This document shows, piece after piece, positions 1 to 8,450 of a DNA stretch of 64,000 nt. The translations under genes and the position numbers were made by a program. The number at the start of each line of letters is the position of its first letter. Position 1 is the first letter of the stretch. The notes below the pieces were generated by a model. The model saw only the letters and a list, made by a program, of their open reading frames with translations, had not been told where the DNA came from and did not search any database. Source of the DNA: Candidatus Dechloromonas phosphorivorans. GTDB lineage: Bacteria > Pseudomonadota > Gammaproteobacteria > Burkholderiales > Rhodocyclaceae. Where the stretch lies: contig JADKIP010000014.1 in the NCBI GenBank assembly GCA_016721185.1, positions 620,001-684,000 on the forward strand. Reading direction: 5' to 3'.

Positions 1-633
1 GCCCAACAGCAAATCCTGCTCGATGCTCAACAGGCCGAAAGCCATGCCCAAAGCCGCTTGCGCGAGTTGGAGCAAGCCGCGTCAACCGAGCTGGTCAAAG
101 CGCTGCGCAGCCAGGAGTTACGTGTTTTTGGCTATCGCCTGGCGCTGACCTTGCCGCTGCTTGGCGTCGCCGGCTGGCTTTTCGCCAAAAAACGTCAGAG
201 CACTTACTGGCCGTTTGTCTGGGGCTTTATCTACTTCGCGCTGTTCGCCTTCTTTGTCGAACTGGTGCCGTATTTGCCAAGCTATGGCGGCTATGTGCGC
301 TACGTCGTCGGTATCGTCATCACCGTGCTGATTGGGCGGCAGGCGATTGTCGGGCTGAATCGTTATCTGGAAAAACAGAAACTGGTCGAAGCCATGCCGG
401 ATGTCGAGCGGCGGAAGGAACTGAGTTACGACACGGCGCTGGCACGTCTGGCCAAGAAGGTTTGCCCCGGTTGCGAACGACCGGTGGATCTAACCAATAC
501 CGCGATCGATTATTGTCCACATTGCGGCATTTGCCTTTTTGATCGTTGCGGCCAGTGCAAGGAGCGGAAGAGCGCGTTTGCCCGTTTTTGCCATGCCTGT
601 GGTTTGGTAGCGCGGGACAGTATTGCGGGTTGA
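1..633 (+). CDS. Membrane protein with C-terminal double zinc ribbon (5' end outside window)
   Basis: The frame is open from base 1 with no start that must be used, so the gene begins upstream of the window. The visible part starts with a Gln/Ala/Glu-rich stretch likely to be a coiled coil, then two or three hydrophobic segments (around LALTLPLLGVAGWLF and FVWGFIYFALFAFFVEL). The C-terminus has three CxxC-type pairs (CPGC, CPHC, CGQC) plus a final CHAC, as in double zinc-ribbon proteins. A membrane-anchored, metal-binding cytoplasmic tail is the reasonable reading. I do not recognise a named family and make no functional claim. Confidence 0.7.
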   Translation, partial: AQQQILLDAQQAESHAQSRLRELEQAASTELVKALRSQELRVFGYRLALTLPLLGVAGWLFAKKRQSTYWPFVWGFIYFALFAFFVELVPYLPSYGGYVRYVVGIVITVLIGRQAIVGLNRYLEKQKLVEAMPDVERRKELSYDTALARLAKKVCPGCERPVDLTNTAIDYCPHCGICLFDRCGQCKERKSAFARFCHACGLVARDSIAG

Positions 634-667
634 TTTTGCCGCCAGGCAGGGTTTGACGTACCGCCGC

Positions 668-928
668 TCAGTGAGGCGGTTGATCCTTTGTTGCAGTGAT
701 TGCCAGTGCCTCAAGCTCAGCCTTCTCCAACGCCCGCTTTTTGGTGATGAAGCGAGTCAGTCGCCGAAACCATTCGGCTTCTGAGACGACATTTTCATGT
801 ACGACAGGTAATCGCCGTTCCACAGATTGCCGGCGCTCGCGCCAGCCGTTGGGCGGCCCAAGTTCTTCGCCGCGCCGTTCGCGATGTTTTCGACGATTCG
901 AGTGCTGATGTTCCGTGTGTTTTTTCAT
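668..928 (-). CDS. Small highly charged hypothetical protein
   Basis: An 86-residue reading frame, very rich in Arg, Glu and His, with the repeated pattern RRKHRERR and ERRQSVERRLP. ATG start at 928. It sits head-on to the preceding gene with 34 bases between the stops and fills an otherwise empty gap. The composition looks like a soluble, nucleic-acid-friendly protein rather than chance. No catalytic motif is seen and I do not recognise a family. A short overlapping forward frame (696-908) reads less like protein and is not annotated. Confidence 0.5.
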   Translation of the reverse strand: MKKHTEHQHSNRRKHRERRGEELGPPNGWRERRQSVERRLPVVHENVVSEAEWFRRLTRFITKKRALEKAELEALAITATKDQPPH

Positions 929-1038
929 TACAGTAAAAGCCCCGTCTTCATAAACACGACGTGCCGGTCAAATGGCGACCTTATTAGCGTACTTCGGGTG
1001 CATTCCGGATCAATACCAAAGATTGAGTATCACGCGGT

Positions 1039-1482
1039 TTACGCCCCGAGCAGGGTCACGACAATTTCCCGTTGATGGCCGTGCGTGCGGTGTTCGAACA
1101 GGTAAATGCCTTGCCAGGTGCCGAGCAGCAGCCGGCCATCGGCGAAGGGCACGGTTACCGAAGTGCCGGTGAGCAGCGAACGGGCGTGGGCTGCCATGTC
1201 GTCGTCACCCTCCTGATCATGCTGGTAAGCCGCGTCGGCATCCGGCGCCCAGCGTTGCAACAGGGTTTCGAGATCGCGCCGCACTGACGGGTCGGCGTTC
1301 TCGGTAATCGCCAGGCCGCAACTGGTGTGACGAATGAAAATATGGGCAATTCCGGCGTTGACCCTGGGGCCAGCTGTTGTTTCTATGGTCGCAGCATTCT
1401 TGACGATGCTCGAAATCCTGTCGCTGATCTCGACCGAACCCCGGCCGCGGGTGGCGATAGTCAGGCGATGTTGTTCGCTCAC
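1039..1482 (-). CDS. yjbQ: YjbQ/UPF0047 family protein
   Basis: About 147 residues, the usual size of the YjbQ family (UPF0047, reported to have weak thiamine-phosphate synthase activity; true role unclear). The family signature is present: HIFIRHTSCGLAITENADP, then the Asp/Glu-rich DDDMAAH, and the C-terminal GTWQGIYLFEHR. The frame stays open to 1680, but the upstream part is low-complexity threonine from the antisense of the neighbouring gene. I therefore chose the GTG at 1482, just 10 bases after the stop of the HNH gene on the same strand, which suggests a two-gene operon. Confidence 0.88.
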   Translation of the reverse strand: MSEQHRLTIATRGRGSVEISDRISSIVKNAATIETTAGPRVNAGIAHIFIRHTSCGLAITENADPSVRRDLETLLQRWAPDADAAYQHDQEGDDDMAAHARSLLTGTSVTVPFADGRLLLGTWQGIYLFEHRTHGHQREIVVTLLGA

Positions 1483-1492
1483 GGCGCGGCGC

Positions 1493-1855
1493 TCAGGGTT
1501 TCTTGAGCAAGCCTTGCAGCGCGGCGAACGGATTGTGCGTCGCACTGCCGCGGGCTGAACTGCTATCGGTATAACCGCGGTCGGCTTCGATCTGTTTCTG
1601 GTGTTCGTTGTCGTGGCAGTAAATACAGAGCAGTTCCCAGTTGCTGCCATCGTTCGGGTTGTTGTCGTGGTTGTGGTCACGGTGGTGTACCGTCAGTTCG
1701 CGTAGATTCACTTGGGAGAATTCACGCGTGCAACGGCCGCAGATCCACGGGTAAAGCTTCAGCGCCCGTTCGCGATAGCCTTCGGCGCGGGTGTCAGCGG
1801 CTTTGCGGGCATCGCTGACGACTTTATCCAGGCGGTTATGGTTGATGACTTTCAT
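1493..1855 (-). CDS. yajD: YajD-type HNH endonuclease family protein
   Basis: 120 residues, similar in length to YajD. It has a Cys4-HNH core: a first zinc pair CGRC near residue 39, then the HNH motif LTVHHRDHNHDNNPNDGSN, then the second pair CIYC followed by DNEH. The HHRDHNHD and DNEH histidines are the expected metal and catalytic positions. Family members are predicted nucleases of unknown target. First gene of a likely operon with the YjbQ gene. The basic N-terminus and the Lys-Pro C-terminus are unremarkable. Confidence 0.88.
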   Translation of the reverse strand: MKVINHNRLDKVVSDARKAADTRAEGYRERALKLYPWICGRCTREFSQVNLRELTVHHRDHNHDNNPNDGSNWELLCIYCHDNEHQKQIEADRGYTDSSSARGSATHNPFAALQGLLKKP

Positions 1856-1932
1856 GGTCGGCTCCTCGGTTTTTTCCGGATTTTACGCTGTAGCCCATAA
1901 AATTCGCTTTCCCCCATTTTGAATTTTTCCTC

Positions 1933-2370
1933 ATGCCGCGTATCAAGATCGACCTGCCCGAACGCTTCAGTTTTTCAACTGAAATTCCCATCTACATCAA
2001 TCACATCAACTACGGCAATCACCTCGACAATTCGGCGCTGATCTCGCTGGTTTCCGAGGCCCGCGTCCGTTTCTTCAAGGCTTTGGGCTATACCGAGCTC
2101 GACGTTGAAGGTTGCGGCATCGTCGTCGCCGATGTCGCCGCGCAGTACAAATCGGAAGCTTTCCACGGTGAAGTGCTGGTCTTTGAAATGGCGGCCGATG
2201 ACTTCAATAAATACGGCTGCGATCTCGTCTGGCGGATCACCGACAAGGCCAGTGGCCGCGAAGTGGCGCGCGGTAAAACCGGCGTCATGTTCTTTGATTA
2301 CATTGCCCGCAAAGCAGCACTGGTACCGCCGGCTTTTGCCGCTAAAGCCGGCGCACCGGCAAGTGCGTAG
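1933..2370 (+). CDS. Acyl-CoA thioesterase, hotdog fold (4HBT family)
   Basis: 145 residues with the 4HBT hotdog pattern: an N-terminal beta strand, then YINHINYGNHLDNSALISLVSEARVRF (here split: the NHINYGNH turn followed by the long central helix), then beta strands ending in a TGVMFFDY motif. In this family the Asn/Asp before the helix and a Glu in the helix serve catalysis on acyl-CoA or acyl-ACP thioesters. The ATG at 1933 follows a short AT-rich leader. It stands alone, divergent from yajD, with 77 bases between the starts that must hold both promoters. Substrate cannot be told from sequence. Confidence 0.8.
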   Translation: MPRIKIDLPERFSFSTEIPIYINHINYGNHLDNSALISLVSEARVRFFKALGYTELDVEGCGIVVADVAAQYKSEAFHGEVLVFEMAADDFNKYGCDLVWRITDKASGREVARGKTGVMFFDYIARKAALVPPAFAAKAGAPASA

Positions 2371-2517
2371 CCCCAATCGTTTTGGCGGGCTGCATCGCTG
2401 TCCCGATCAATGACAAGCTAATTATCGAGCCGTATTTTTCCATCGTTGAATCGTGCAGAATGCCGAGCTAACGATCACTATTTGCGCTGCATTGGCGCCT
2501 GAAATTTGGAGAAGAAA

Positions 2518-3528
2518 ATGATTTTGGTTACCGGCGGGGCGGGCTATATCGGTTCGCACACAGTGGTTGAACTGATGGCAGCTGGGCACGAATTGCTGAT
2601 TCTCGACAACTTTTCCAATAGCTCACCCAGGGTGCTGGAGCGCATTGAGCAAATTTCCGGCAAGCGACCGGCGGTTATTGACGGCGACATCCGCGATGCG
2701 GCCTTGCTGGAAAAATTGTTTGCAAGCTATCCGATTAAATCGGTGATCCACTTTGCCGGTCTCAAGGCCGTTGGCGAATCGGTCGAGCAGCCGATGCGTT
2801 ACTACGACAATAACGTTTCTGGTTCTCTGTGTTTGTTTGAGGCAATGGCCAAGGCAGGGGTTTATCGCCTAGTGTTCAGCTCTTCAGCCACCGTTTATGG
2901 CGATCCGCATACGGTGCCGATTGATGAAGGTTTTCCGCTCCAGGCGACCAATCCCTATGGCCGCAGTAAACTGATCATTGAAGATATGTTGCGCGATATC
3001 GGGCTGGCTGATTCGCAGTGGCGGGTTGCCCTGCTGCGCTATTTCAACCCGGTGGGGGCGCATGTCAGTGGCCTTATTGGCGAAGATCCGCAAGGCATCC
3101 CCAATAACCTGATGCCCTATGTGGCGCAGGTGGCGGTCGGTCGACGGGCGGAACTCAGCGTTTTTGGCAGCGATTATGCGACGCCCGACGGAACCGGCGT
3201 ACGCGACTATATCCATGTGGTTGATCTGGCCCGAGGCCATCTCGCCGCGCTCAATGCGCTGGAAAAACAGACAGGCGTGGTGCCGATCAATCTGGGCACT
3301 GGTCAGGGCTACAGCGTGCTGGATGTGGTCGCCGCTTTTGAAAAAGCCAGTGGTAAAAAAGTGCCTTATCGCCTCGTTGACCGCAGACCGGGCGACGTTG
3401 CCGCCTGCTATGCCGACCCTACCCGGGCCAGCGAACTGCTTGGCTGGTCAGCCGCGATGAATATCGAAACCATGTGCACCGATGCCTGGCGCTGGCAATC
3501 GGCGAATCCGCAGGGATTTAACGGCTGA
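2518..3528 (+). CDS. galE: UDP-glucose 4-epimerase
   Basis: 336 residues, the normal GalE length. Extended SDR features: the NAD-binding GGAGYIGSH at the N-terminus, the SSSATVYG strand with the catalytic Ser/Thr, the YGRSK active-site Tyr/Lys, then RYFNPVGAH and DYIHVVDLARGH. It interconverts UDP-glucose and UDP-galactose in the cytoplasm for surface polysaccharide synthesis. An in-frame TTG lies at 2506, but GGAG at 2508-2511 is correctly spaced for the ATG at 2518, so that start is used. It is a single-gene unit; no other sugar-nucleotide gene is adjacent. Confidence 0.95.
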   Translation: MILVTGGAGYIGSHTVVELMAAGHELLILDNFSNSSPRVLERIEQISGKRPAVIDGDIRDAALLEKLFASYPIKSVIHFAGLKAVGESVEQPMRYYDNNVSGSLCLFEAMAKAGVYRLVFSSSATVYGDPHTVPIDEGFPLQATNPYGRSKLIIEDMLRDIGLADSQWRVALLRYFNPVGAHVSGLIGEDPQGIPNNLMPYVAQVAVGRRAELSVFGSDYATPDGTGVRDYIHVVDLARGHLAALNALEKQTGVVPINLGTGQGYSVLDVVAAFEKASGKKVPYRLVDRRPGDVAACYADPTRASELLGWSAAMNIETMCTDAWRWQSANPQGFNG

Positions 3529-3626
3529 GTTGCCGGGGCGCCGCGCTTGCCATGACCAAGACTGGCCAGCGCGGTACCCCTCAAAAAAGACCGCCTTTCT
3601 GGATTTGATGCGGCAAAATCGAACTA

Positions 3627-3642
3627 CTGTACATTTATACAG
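3627..3642. promoter_or_regulatory. Predicted LexA-binding site (SOS box)
   Basis: CTGTACATTTATACAG matches the gamma/betaproteobacterial LexA consensus CTGT-N8-ACAG exactly, and the flanking bases extend the palindrome (TACTGT...ACAGTT). It lies in the galE-to-symporter gap, 83 bases before the start of the small forward ORF at 3725. That ORF is the only gene downstream in the right direction, so damage-inducible control of it is inferred. It could by chance be unused. Confidence 0.6.
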
Positions 3643-3724
3643 TTATCGGATAATCTTCTTTCAAGCGGGCGAAAAATCGCGTCGGTGAAGTTTGATTAAC
3701 CGTGTTCTGTCTGAGGTATTCGAT

Positions 3725-3895
3725 ATGAAACGTATCCAGAAGTGGTTTGAAGTGATTGCCGGTATTTCGCAGGACGAGCTTGAGCGTCTTGCCCGTTCCC
3801 GGGAAATTTTCGGTACGGCCGGCATGGATGTGTCTGCGCTGAAAAAGCCGGCTTGCTGGCGCCGCCGTTCGCGGGTTCAAACGCATAGCGTCTAG
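3725..3895 (+). CDS. Small hypothetical protein, putatively SOS-regulated
   Basis: 56 residues from the ATG at 3725, with GAGG about 9 bases upstream as ribosome-binding site. The frame stays open to a possible start at 3692. The N-terminal half is an amphipathic helix (RIQKWFEVIAGI, then QDELERLARSR); the C-terminus is basic with a WRRRSR patch. No known family is recognised. The interest lies in the LexA-type palindrome at 3627-3642 and the absence of any other gene it could serve. Coding status is not certain; it is too short for codon statistics by eye. Confidence 0.4.
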   Translation: MKRIQKWFEVIAGISQDELERLARSREIFGTAGMDVSALKKPACWRRRSRVQTHSV

Positions 3896-3922
3896 CCGTT
3901 TTGGATTGGCGCCGGCGGCAAA

Positions 3923-5176
3923 TTACGCCGTGTCGTGTGCCTGGCCTTTCGGTACCGCCAGTTTTTGCACGATCAGGCTGCCCACCATGTCGCCTTCCAC
4001 GTTAACCGTTGTTCGCACGGTATCGAGAATGCGGTCGATCGGTAGCAAGATGGCGATGGCTTCGGTGGGTAGTCCAACCGATTGCAGCACCAGCACCATA
4101 CTGAGCATGCCGACACTGGGAATTCCCGGCGCACCGATGGCGCCGAGCATGGCGATGAAGAAAATGATCAGCTGGTGCGCCAGATCAAGTTCTATGCCGG
4201 CCAGACGGGCGATGAAAAGTGCGGCAGCCGCTTCGTAAAGGGCGGTGCCATCCATGTTCACCGTTGCCCCCAGTGGCACGACGAAGTTGGCGATGTCTTT
4301 CTTGACATGCAGATGTTGTTCGACACAGCGCAGGGTTATCGGCAGGGTCGCGGCGCTGGAACTGGTGGCAAAGGCTGTTACCAGCGCTTCGCGGGCGCCA
4401 CGCCAGAAGTGGAGCGGTGACATGCGGGTCACGATATAGAGCATCAAAGGCAGCACGACGATGCCGTGGAACAAGGTGCTACCGATCACCACCGCGATGA
4501 AGTGCGCCAGACTGTAAAGTAAAGCATTGTTCTGGCTGGCCACCAGTTGCAACAACAGGGCCGCGATACCGAGTGGGGCGAGGCGCATGATCCAGCCGAC
4601 GATGAGCAGACAGAGTTCCTGCAATTCCTGAATCAGGATGCGCAGGTTGCGATAACGCTCTCCGCCAATGACCAGCGCAATCCCCAGAAAGAGGGCAATG
4701 ATCACCACGGCCAGGATATCGCCTTGGGCCAATGCCTTGAACGGGTTCTGGAACAGGCCATGGAGAAACTGGGCAATGTATTCCGGCAGCGGCATCTGGC
4801 GCGCCTGAAAATTTTGAGTTGCTTCGGCAAACATGGCGAGTTGCAGGCCATCGCCGGGTTTGAATATGTGCGCGGCGCCCAGGCCGATCACCACCGCAAT
4901 CGCCATCGACAAAGCAAAAAAACTCAAGGTGGTGATCCACACCCGATGCATTTTTTGATTGGCGCGCAGATTGGCGACGCCAATGACAATCGACGAGAAA
5001 ACCAGAGGGATCAGCACCATGCGCAACAGGTCAAGAAAGAGCGTGCCGACCAGCTTGGCGCCATAAAGCGTGTTCGCCACCATCGGCGTCGATCCCGCGC
5101 CGCTCAGCCACCAGCCACCGGCGATGCCGATCAGGCAGCCGATCAGAATCTGGCTATTTAGCGAAATTTTGCGCAT
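3923..5176 (-). CDS. Na+/H+:dicarboxylate (DAACS) symporter
   Basis: 417 residues, typical of the GltP/DctA family of sodium- or proton-coupled symporters for glutamate, aspartate or C4-dicarboxylates. Family marks are all present: the serine-rich re-entrant loop ATSSSAATLPIT, the VPLGATVNMDGTAL motif in TM7, the second hairpin GAIGAPGIPSVGMLS, and the TM8 pattern DRILDTVRTTVNVEGD with the substrate-binding Asp, Arg, Thr and Asn. Eight membrane spans are expected. It is transcribed alone, convergent with the SOS mini-ORF and divergent from the MazG-like gene. Exact substrate is not decidable. Confidence 0.9.
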   Translation of the reverse strand: MRKISLNSQILIGCLIGIAGGWWLSGAGSTPMVANTLYGAKLVGTLFLDLLRMVLIPLVFSSIVIGVANLRANQKMHRVWITTLSFFALSMAIAVVIGLGAAHIFKPGDGLQLAMFAEATQNFQARQMPLPEYIAQFLHGLFQNPFKALAQGDILAVVIIALFLGIALVIGGERYRNLRILIQELQELCLLIVGWIMRLAPLGIAALLLQLVASQNNALLYSLAHFIAVVIGSTLFHGIVVLPLMLYIVTRMSPLHFWRGAREALVTAFATSSSAATLPITLRCVEQHLHVKKDIANFVVPLGATVNMDGTALYEAAAALFIARLAGIELDLAHQLIIFFIAMLGAIGAPGIPSVGMLSMVLVLQSVGLPTEAIAILLPIDRILDTVRTTVNVEGDMVGSLIVQKLAVPKGQAHDTA

Positions 5177-5254
5177 CGGTTATCTCGTGGGAAACAAGTC
5201 CGCATATTTTATCCGGGCTGGCGCGCGTTGCTGTCCGGGGTGCCGGCTGGCATC

Positions 5255-5641
5255 ATGGCTGGCTTGAATCAGCGGGGGTTGAAATTGGGCGATTTTGAAG
5301 CGTTGACCGCAGCAGTGCGGGAATTCCGTGATGCGCGTGACTGGCGGCAGTTCCATTCGCTGCGCAACCTGATCACCTCGCTCAATCTGGAGGCGGCAGA
5401 ACTGCTCGAGCTGACGCAATGGCAGAGCGATGCCGAGGTGGAGGCCTTGCCAGCAGAGCCCAAGGCCGCCGAAGCCTTGCGCGATGAGTGTGCCGACATC
5501 CTGCTTTATTTGTTACTGATTGCCGATAAAGCGGGCATCAACCTCGCTGATGCGGCCCGCGCCAAGCTCATCAAAAATGCCGAAAAGTATCCGGTGGACA
5601 AGGCTTTTGGTTCGCGGGCCAAGTATTCGGCGCTAGGTTGA
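5255..5641 (+). CDS. MazG-like nucleotide pyrophosphohydrolase (dCTPase/RS21-C6 type)
   Basis: About 128 residues from the ATG at 5255 (a TTG at 5228 would add nine). It has the all-alpha NTP pyrophosphohydrolase pattern: FRDARDWRQFHSLRNL, the metal-binding EAAELLE helix, and DECADILLYLLLIAD with the second acidic pair. The end AEKYPVDKAFG is typical. Members hydrolyse non-canonical or excess dNTPs to dNMP and pyrophosphate (house-cleaning). The stop overlaps by nine bases the convergent rlmJ stop. Confidence 0.85.
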   Translation: MAGLNQRGLKLGDFEALTAAVREFRDARDWRQFHSLRNLITSLNLEAAELLELTQWQSDAEVEALPAEPKAAEALRDECADILLYLLLIADKAGINLADAARAKLIKNAEKYPVDKAFGSRAKYSALG

Positions 5642-6478
5642 TTCGCTTTCCAGCCGGAATTGGGCACCTTCGCCCTGAGCGAGGATCTCGGTCAGTTTGG
5701 GCAGGGTTTCACGCAGCGTTTTTTCCAGCGACCAAGGTGGGTTGATGATGAACAGGCCGCTGCCGTTCATGCCGTAGCCGTCTTTGGGCGGAGCACTGAC
5801 CTCCAGCGTGACATTAAGCCAGTTCGTTGCGCCCAGGCGTTTCAGTTTGTCCGGCAATTTGCGCGACTCGATTTTTGCCAGCATCGGATACCACAGGACA
5901 TAGGTGCCGGTCGCAAATCGTTTCAGCGCTTCTTGCAATCCCTTGACCACATTCACGTAGTCATCGCGCGTCTCGTAGGAGGGGTCGATCAGCACCAGGG
6001 CGCGTCTGGGCGGCGGCGGGAGGATGGCCTTCAGGCCGACAAAACCGTCGCCAGCGGTCACGGTGATTTGCCGTCCACCGTCCTTGAAATTGTTTTTCAG
6101 CAATTCGACATCAGTGCTGTGCAGTTCATACAAACGCAACCGGTCGCTTTCACGCAAGGACTGGCTGGCCAGCCAGGGCGAGCCTGGGTAGTGGCGCAGT
6201 TGGCCGTCCGGGTTAAGCATTTTGACGAATTCGAGATAGTTGACCGCAGCCGTTGGCAATCCTTTTTTATCCCACAGGCGGCCAATACCGTCGCGGTATT
6301 CGCCCAGTTTGTTGGCGTGGGAGGACTCCAGCGCATAGCAACCGGCGCCGGCATGGGTGTCGATGATCCAGAAGGGCGCCGGCTTTTCAGCCATGTATTC
6401 AGCGATCTGGAGCAGGACAAGGTGTTTCAGCACGTCGGCGTGGTTGCCGGCGTGGTAGGCGTGACGATAGCTGAGCAT
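5633..6478 (-). CDS. rlmJ: 23S rRNA (adenine-2030-N6)-methyltransferase RlmJ
   Basis: 281 residues, matching RlmJ length. It opens with MLSYRHAYHAGNHADVLKH, a strong family signature, followed by the SAM-binding DTHAGAGCY. The catalytic motif is DPSYE, the family variant of the N6-adenine DPPY motif. It methylates A2030 of 23S rRNA on free RNA during ribosome assembly. The downstream end overlaps the convergent MazG-like gene. It starts eight bases after the stop of the upstream PilZ-type gene on the same strand, so the two may be co-transcribed. Confidence 0.93.
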   Translation of the reverse strand: MLSYRHAYHAGNHADVLKHLVLLQIAEYMAEKPAPFWIIDTHAGAGCYALESSHANKLGEYRDGIGRLWDKKGLPTAAVNYLEFVKMLNPDGQLRHYPGSPWLASQSLRESDRLRLYELHSTDVELLKNNFKDGGRQITVTAGDGFVGLKAILPPPPRRALVLIDPSYETRDDYVNVVKGLQEALKRFATGTYVLWYPMLAKIESRKLPDKLKRLGATNWLNVTLEVSAPPKDGYGMNGSGLFIINPPWSLEKTLRETLPKLTEILAQGEGAQFRLESEST

Positions 6479-6486
6479 GGGGGAAA

Positions 6487-8001
6487 TTAGTCCGGAAGCA
6501 GGTCTAGGGCGACGAATTCTAGCCCCTCATTGACTTCGATGCATTTTCCGATTTGCCGATGCAGGTTTTGACCCAGCGTATTGAAGGTGATTTTCTGGCC
6601 GGCAGTCAGTTTTCCCGGCGGAATAATCAGGCCGGCGTGTTTGCCGTAGGCCGGCAAACTGTGCAGAAAGAGGCCGCGGGTTGCTGAGTGATGATCGCTC
6701 TTTACATCGACCACGCTGACCTGTGGCGAGAGTAGTTGCAAGCCAAGCTCCAGGCGGCCTGAAATCGATGCGATGCGGCGAACCAGACAAATATGAATCT
6801 TGCTCGACTCGCGCGGCTGCAAGGCGACCAGGTCGCCGACCCCGATTTTGGATTTTTCGCCCTTGATGAAACGAACCAGAAACCCGTCCGGGCCTTCATC
6901 GATCAAGGACCATTCGCTGGCGACAAAAGTGCGGGAGTCATGGCGGCCAATACCGTCGTGGGCGCGTCGTGAAAAGACATTGCCATTGAGGAAGTTGATC
7001 ACTGCGTCGAGGCCACCGATCAAGTCGGCATGAGGTTTGAATTTGGTTCGGTTGAACCGACGCATACTTTTGCCGGTAAGCATGGTGCGCTGGCTTTGCA
7101 GCAAACTCGGTGGGGCATCGAGCACTGGTTGAACTGCTTTACCCTTTGAACGGCTCAGGTTGCGATCAAGGGCGGCAACAACCTGGCTGCAGTCGATGAT
7201 CAATCCTTCAGCCAGCGAGATTCCGGCCGGTAGTCGCGTCAGCGGGTAGCCCGGGCTGCCTTCGCCGGGGGGAATCAGAAAAGAGGCGTCCGGGGCTTTG
7301 GCCAGAAGCGCGGGCGACGACTGGCCGACTGCAGCGTAAGCGGCCAGTTGATGCGTGCAGGTTTGGGTTGCGGCGAGCTCGGTGCGGGGCAGATTGCCCG
7401 GTTCCATAAAGGCAAAGAGCAGGGCGCCGAGATATTCATGCTCAATCGGCGCCGTTTCACTATTCAGGGCTTTGGCTTCAGGGGCGCAGGCCATCAAATA
7501 AAGCTTGTGCAGCAATTGCCAGGAAGCCTCGGAAGGCATGGCGTAGGCCCGGTAGGCAAGAAACTGACGACGAGCCAGCAGGGTTATCGCGCACCGGATA
7601 CTCCAATGGTAAAGATGGCTTGCCTCGGTGTTCGGCGCTGGAGAGCTAGTCTCAGTGGCAAGGTCAGCGTAGCTTGCGGCCAGTGATTTGAGCAGGTTGT
7701 CGGCGTGAATGGCGGCGTTTTTGGCCTGATAGGGCATCGGCAACACCGCTTGCATGACCTGGTTTTCCAGTGTCGGCAGAATGCGTTCTGCAGTTTGCCG
7801 GATATCTTCAAGAAGGTTGAAGCGTTTTTGCGGGCTGGATTCCTCGGTAATTGAGGGAATGGCGCGTGATGTCAGCAGCGCTGCGGCATCAAGCGACGGC
7901 AGGCTATCGATTGTTTCCAGCAAACTCCGAGTTGCCGCAGCGTTTTTTTGCCCGATAACCTGGTGAATGAAGGGAAATAAATCGCGAAGCATGGCGAGCA
8001 A
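6487..8001 (-). CDS. Large cytoplasmic protein with probable PilZ-like C-terminal domain
   Basis: 504 residues, no signal peptide or membrane span. The N-terminal two thirds are alpha-helical with no motif I can name. The C-terminal third (from about residue 330, NRTKFKPHADLI) reads as beta-rich with SEWSLIDEGPDGFLVRF and VGDLVALQP, resembling PilZ-type c-di-GMP-binding beta barrels in betaproteobacteria. The RxxxR/DxSxxG ligand motif is not clean: SRTFV and DEGPDG stand in its place, so nucleotide binding is uncertain. Just upstream of rlmJ on the same strand. Start could also be nine bases further in (MLRDLF). Confidence 0.7.
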   Translation of the reverse strand: MLAMLRDLFPFIHQVIGQKNAAATRSLLETIDSLPSLDAAALLTSRAIPSITEESSPQKRFNLLEDIRQTAERILPTLENQVMQAVLPMPYQAKNAAIHADNLLKSLAASYADLATETSSPAPNTEASHLYHWSIRCAITLLARRQFLAYRAYAMPSEASWQLLHKLYLMACAPEAKALNSETAPIEHEYLGALLFAFMEPGNLPRTELAATQTCTHQLAAYAAVGQSSPALLAKAPDASFLIPPGEGSPGYPLTRLPAGISLAEGLIIDCSQVVAALDRNLSRSKGKAVQPVLDAPPSLLQSQRTMLTGKSMRRFNRTKFKPHADLIGGLDAVINFLNGNVFSRRAHDGIGRHDSRTFVASEWSLIDEGPDGFLVRFIKGEKSKIGVGDLVALQPRESSKIHICLVRRIASISGRLELGLQLLSPQVSVVDVKSDHHSATRGLFLHSLPAYGKHAGLIIPPGKLTAGQKITFNTLGQNLHRQIGKCIEVNEGLEFVALDLLPD

Positions 8002-8099
8002 GGAATCCGGTGTGGGTTGTAAATTATTGACGCTCGCATTATCCGATAATTTTTCATCAATTTCTGTGGTGTATTTCCTGCCTTACGTATACTCGCGCC

Positions 8100-8450
8100 A
8101 TGGACTTGTACGAACTTCTGGCCCTCGCCCTCATGGTGGGCGGCATCTGGCTCTGGCTTGACAGCCTCAAAGCACGCGAAATCGGCATACAGGCTGCGCA
8201 GCGGGCGTGCGCCGAAGAAGGCTTGCAATTTCTCGATGAAACGGTCGTCGGCAGTTTTTTTCGCCTGGCGCGTAACGACGAGGGCCACCTTCAACTGCGC
8301 CGGGTCTATGCCTTTGAATATAGCGATACCGGCGACAACCGTTGCACCGGCAGCGTGACGCTGCTGGGTCATACGGTCGAGTTGCTGCACGTCCGCCCCC
8401 AACTTTATGTGGTGCCCAAGGCACCGGAGACTCATGAAACCTTCCATTGA
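8100..8450 (+). CDS. DUF3301 family single-span membrane protein
   Basis: 116 residues. An N-terminal hydrophobic helix (LLALALMVGGIWLWL) is followed by the conserved KAREIGIQAAQRACAEEGLQFLDETV stretch (seen here as EIGIQAA, RACAEEGLQFLD) and the RVYAFEYSDTGDNRC segment, all marks of DUF3301. The function of the family is unknown; the topology is one membrane helix with a cytoplasmic tail. Its end overlaps the start of the mutarotase gene by 17 bases, so the pair is translationally coupled. Confidence 0.8.
   Translation: MDLYELLALALMVGGIWLWLDSLKAREIGIQAAQRACAEEGLQFLDETVVGSFFRLARNDEGHLQLRRVYAFEYSDTGDNRCTGSVTLLGHTVELLHVRPQLYVVPKAPETHETFH

Noticed and set aside
1483..1680. N-terminal extension of YjbQ rich in threonine
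   Set aside because: It overlaps the HNH gene in another frame and is low complexity; the family N-terminus begins at the GTG at 1482.
3482..3688. Forward 68-residue frame after galE
   Set aside because: It overlaps the galE end and runs through the SOS box; no ribosome-binding site and no protein-like pattern.
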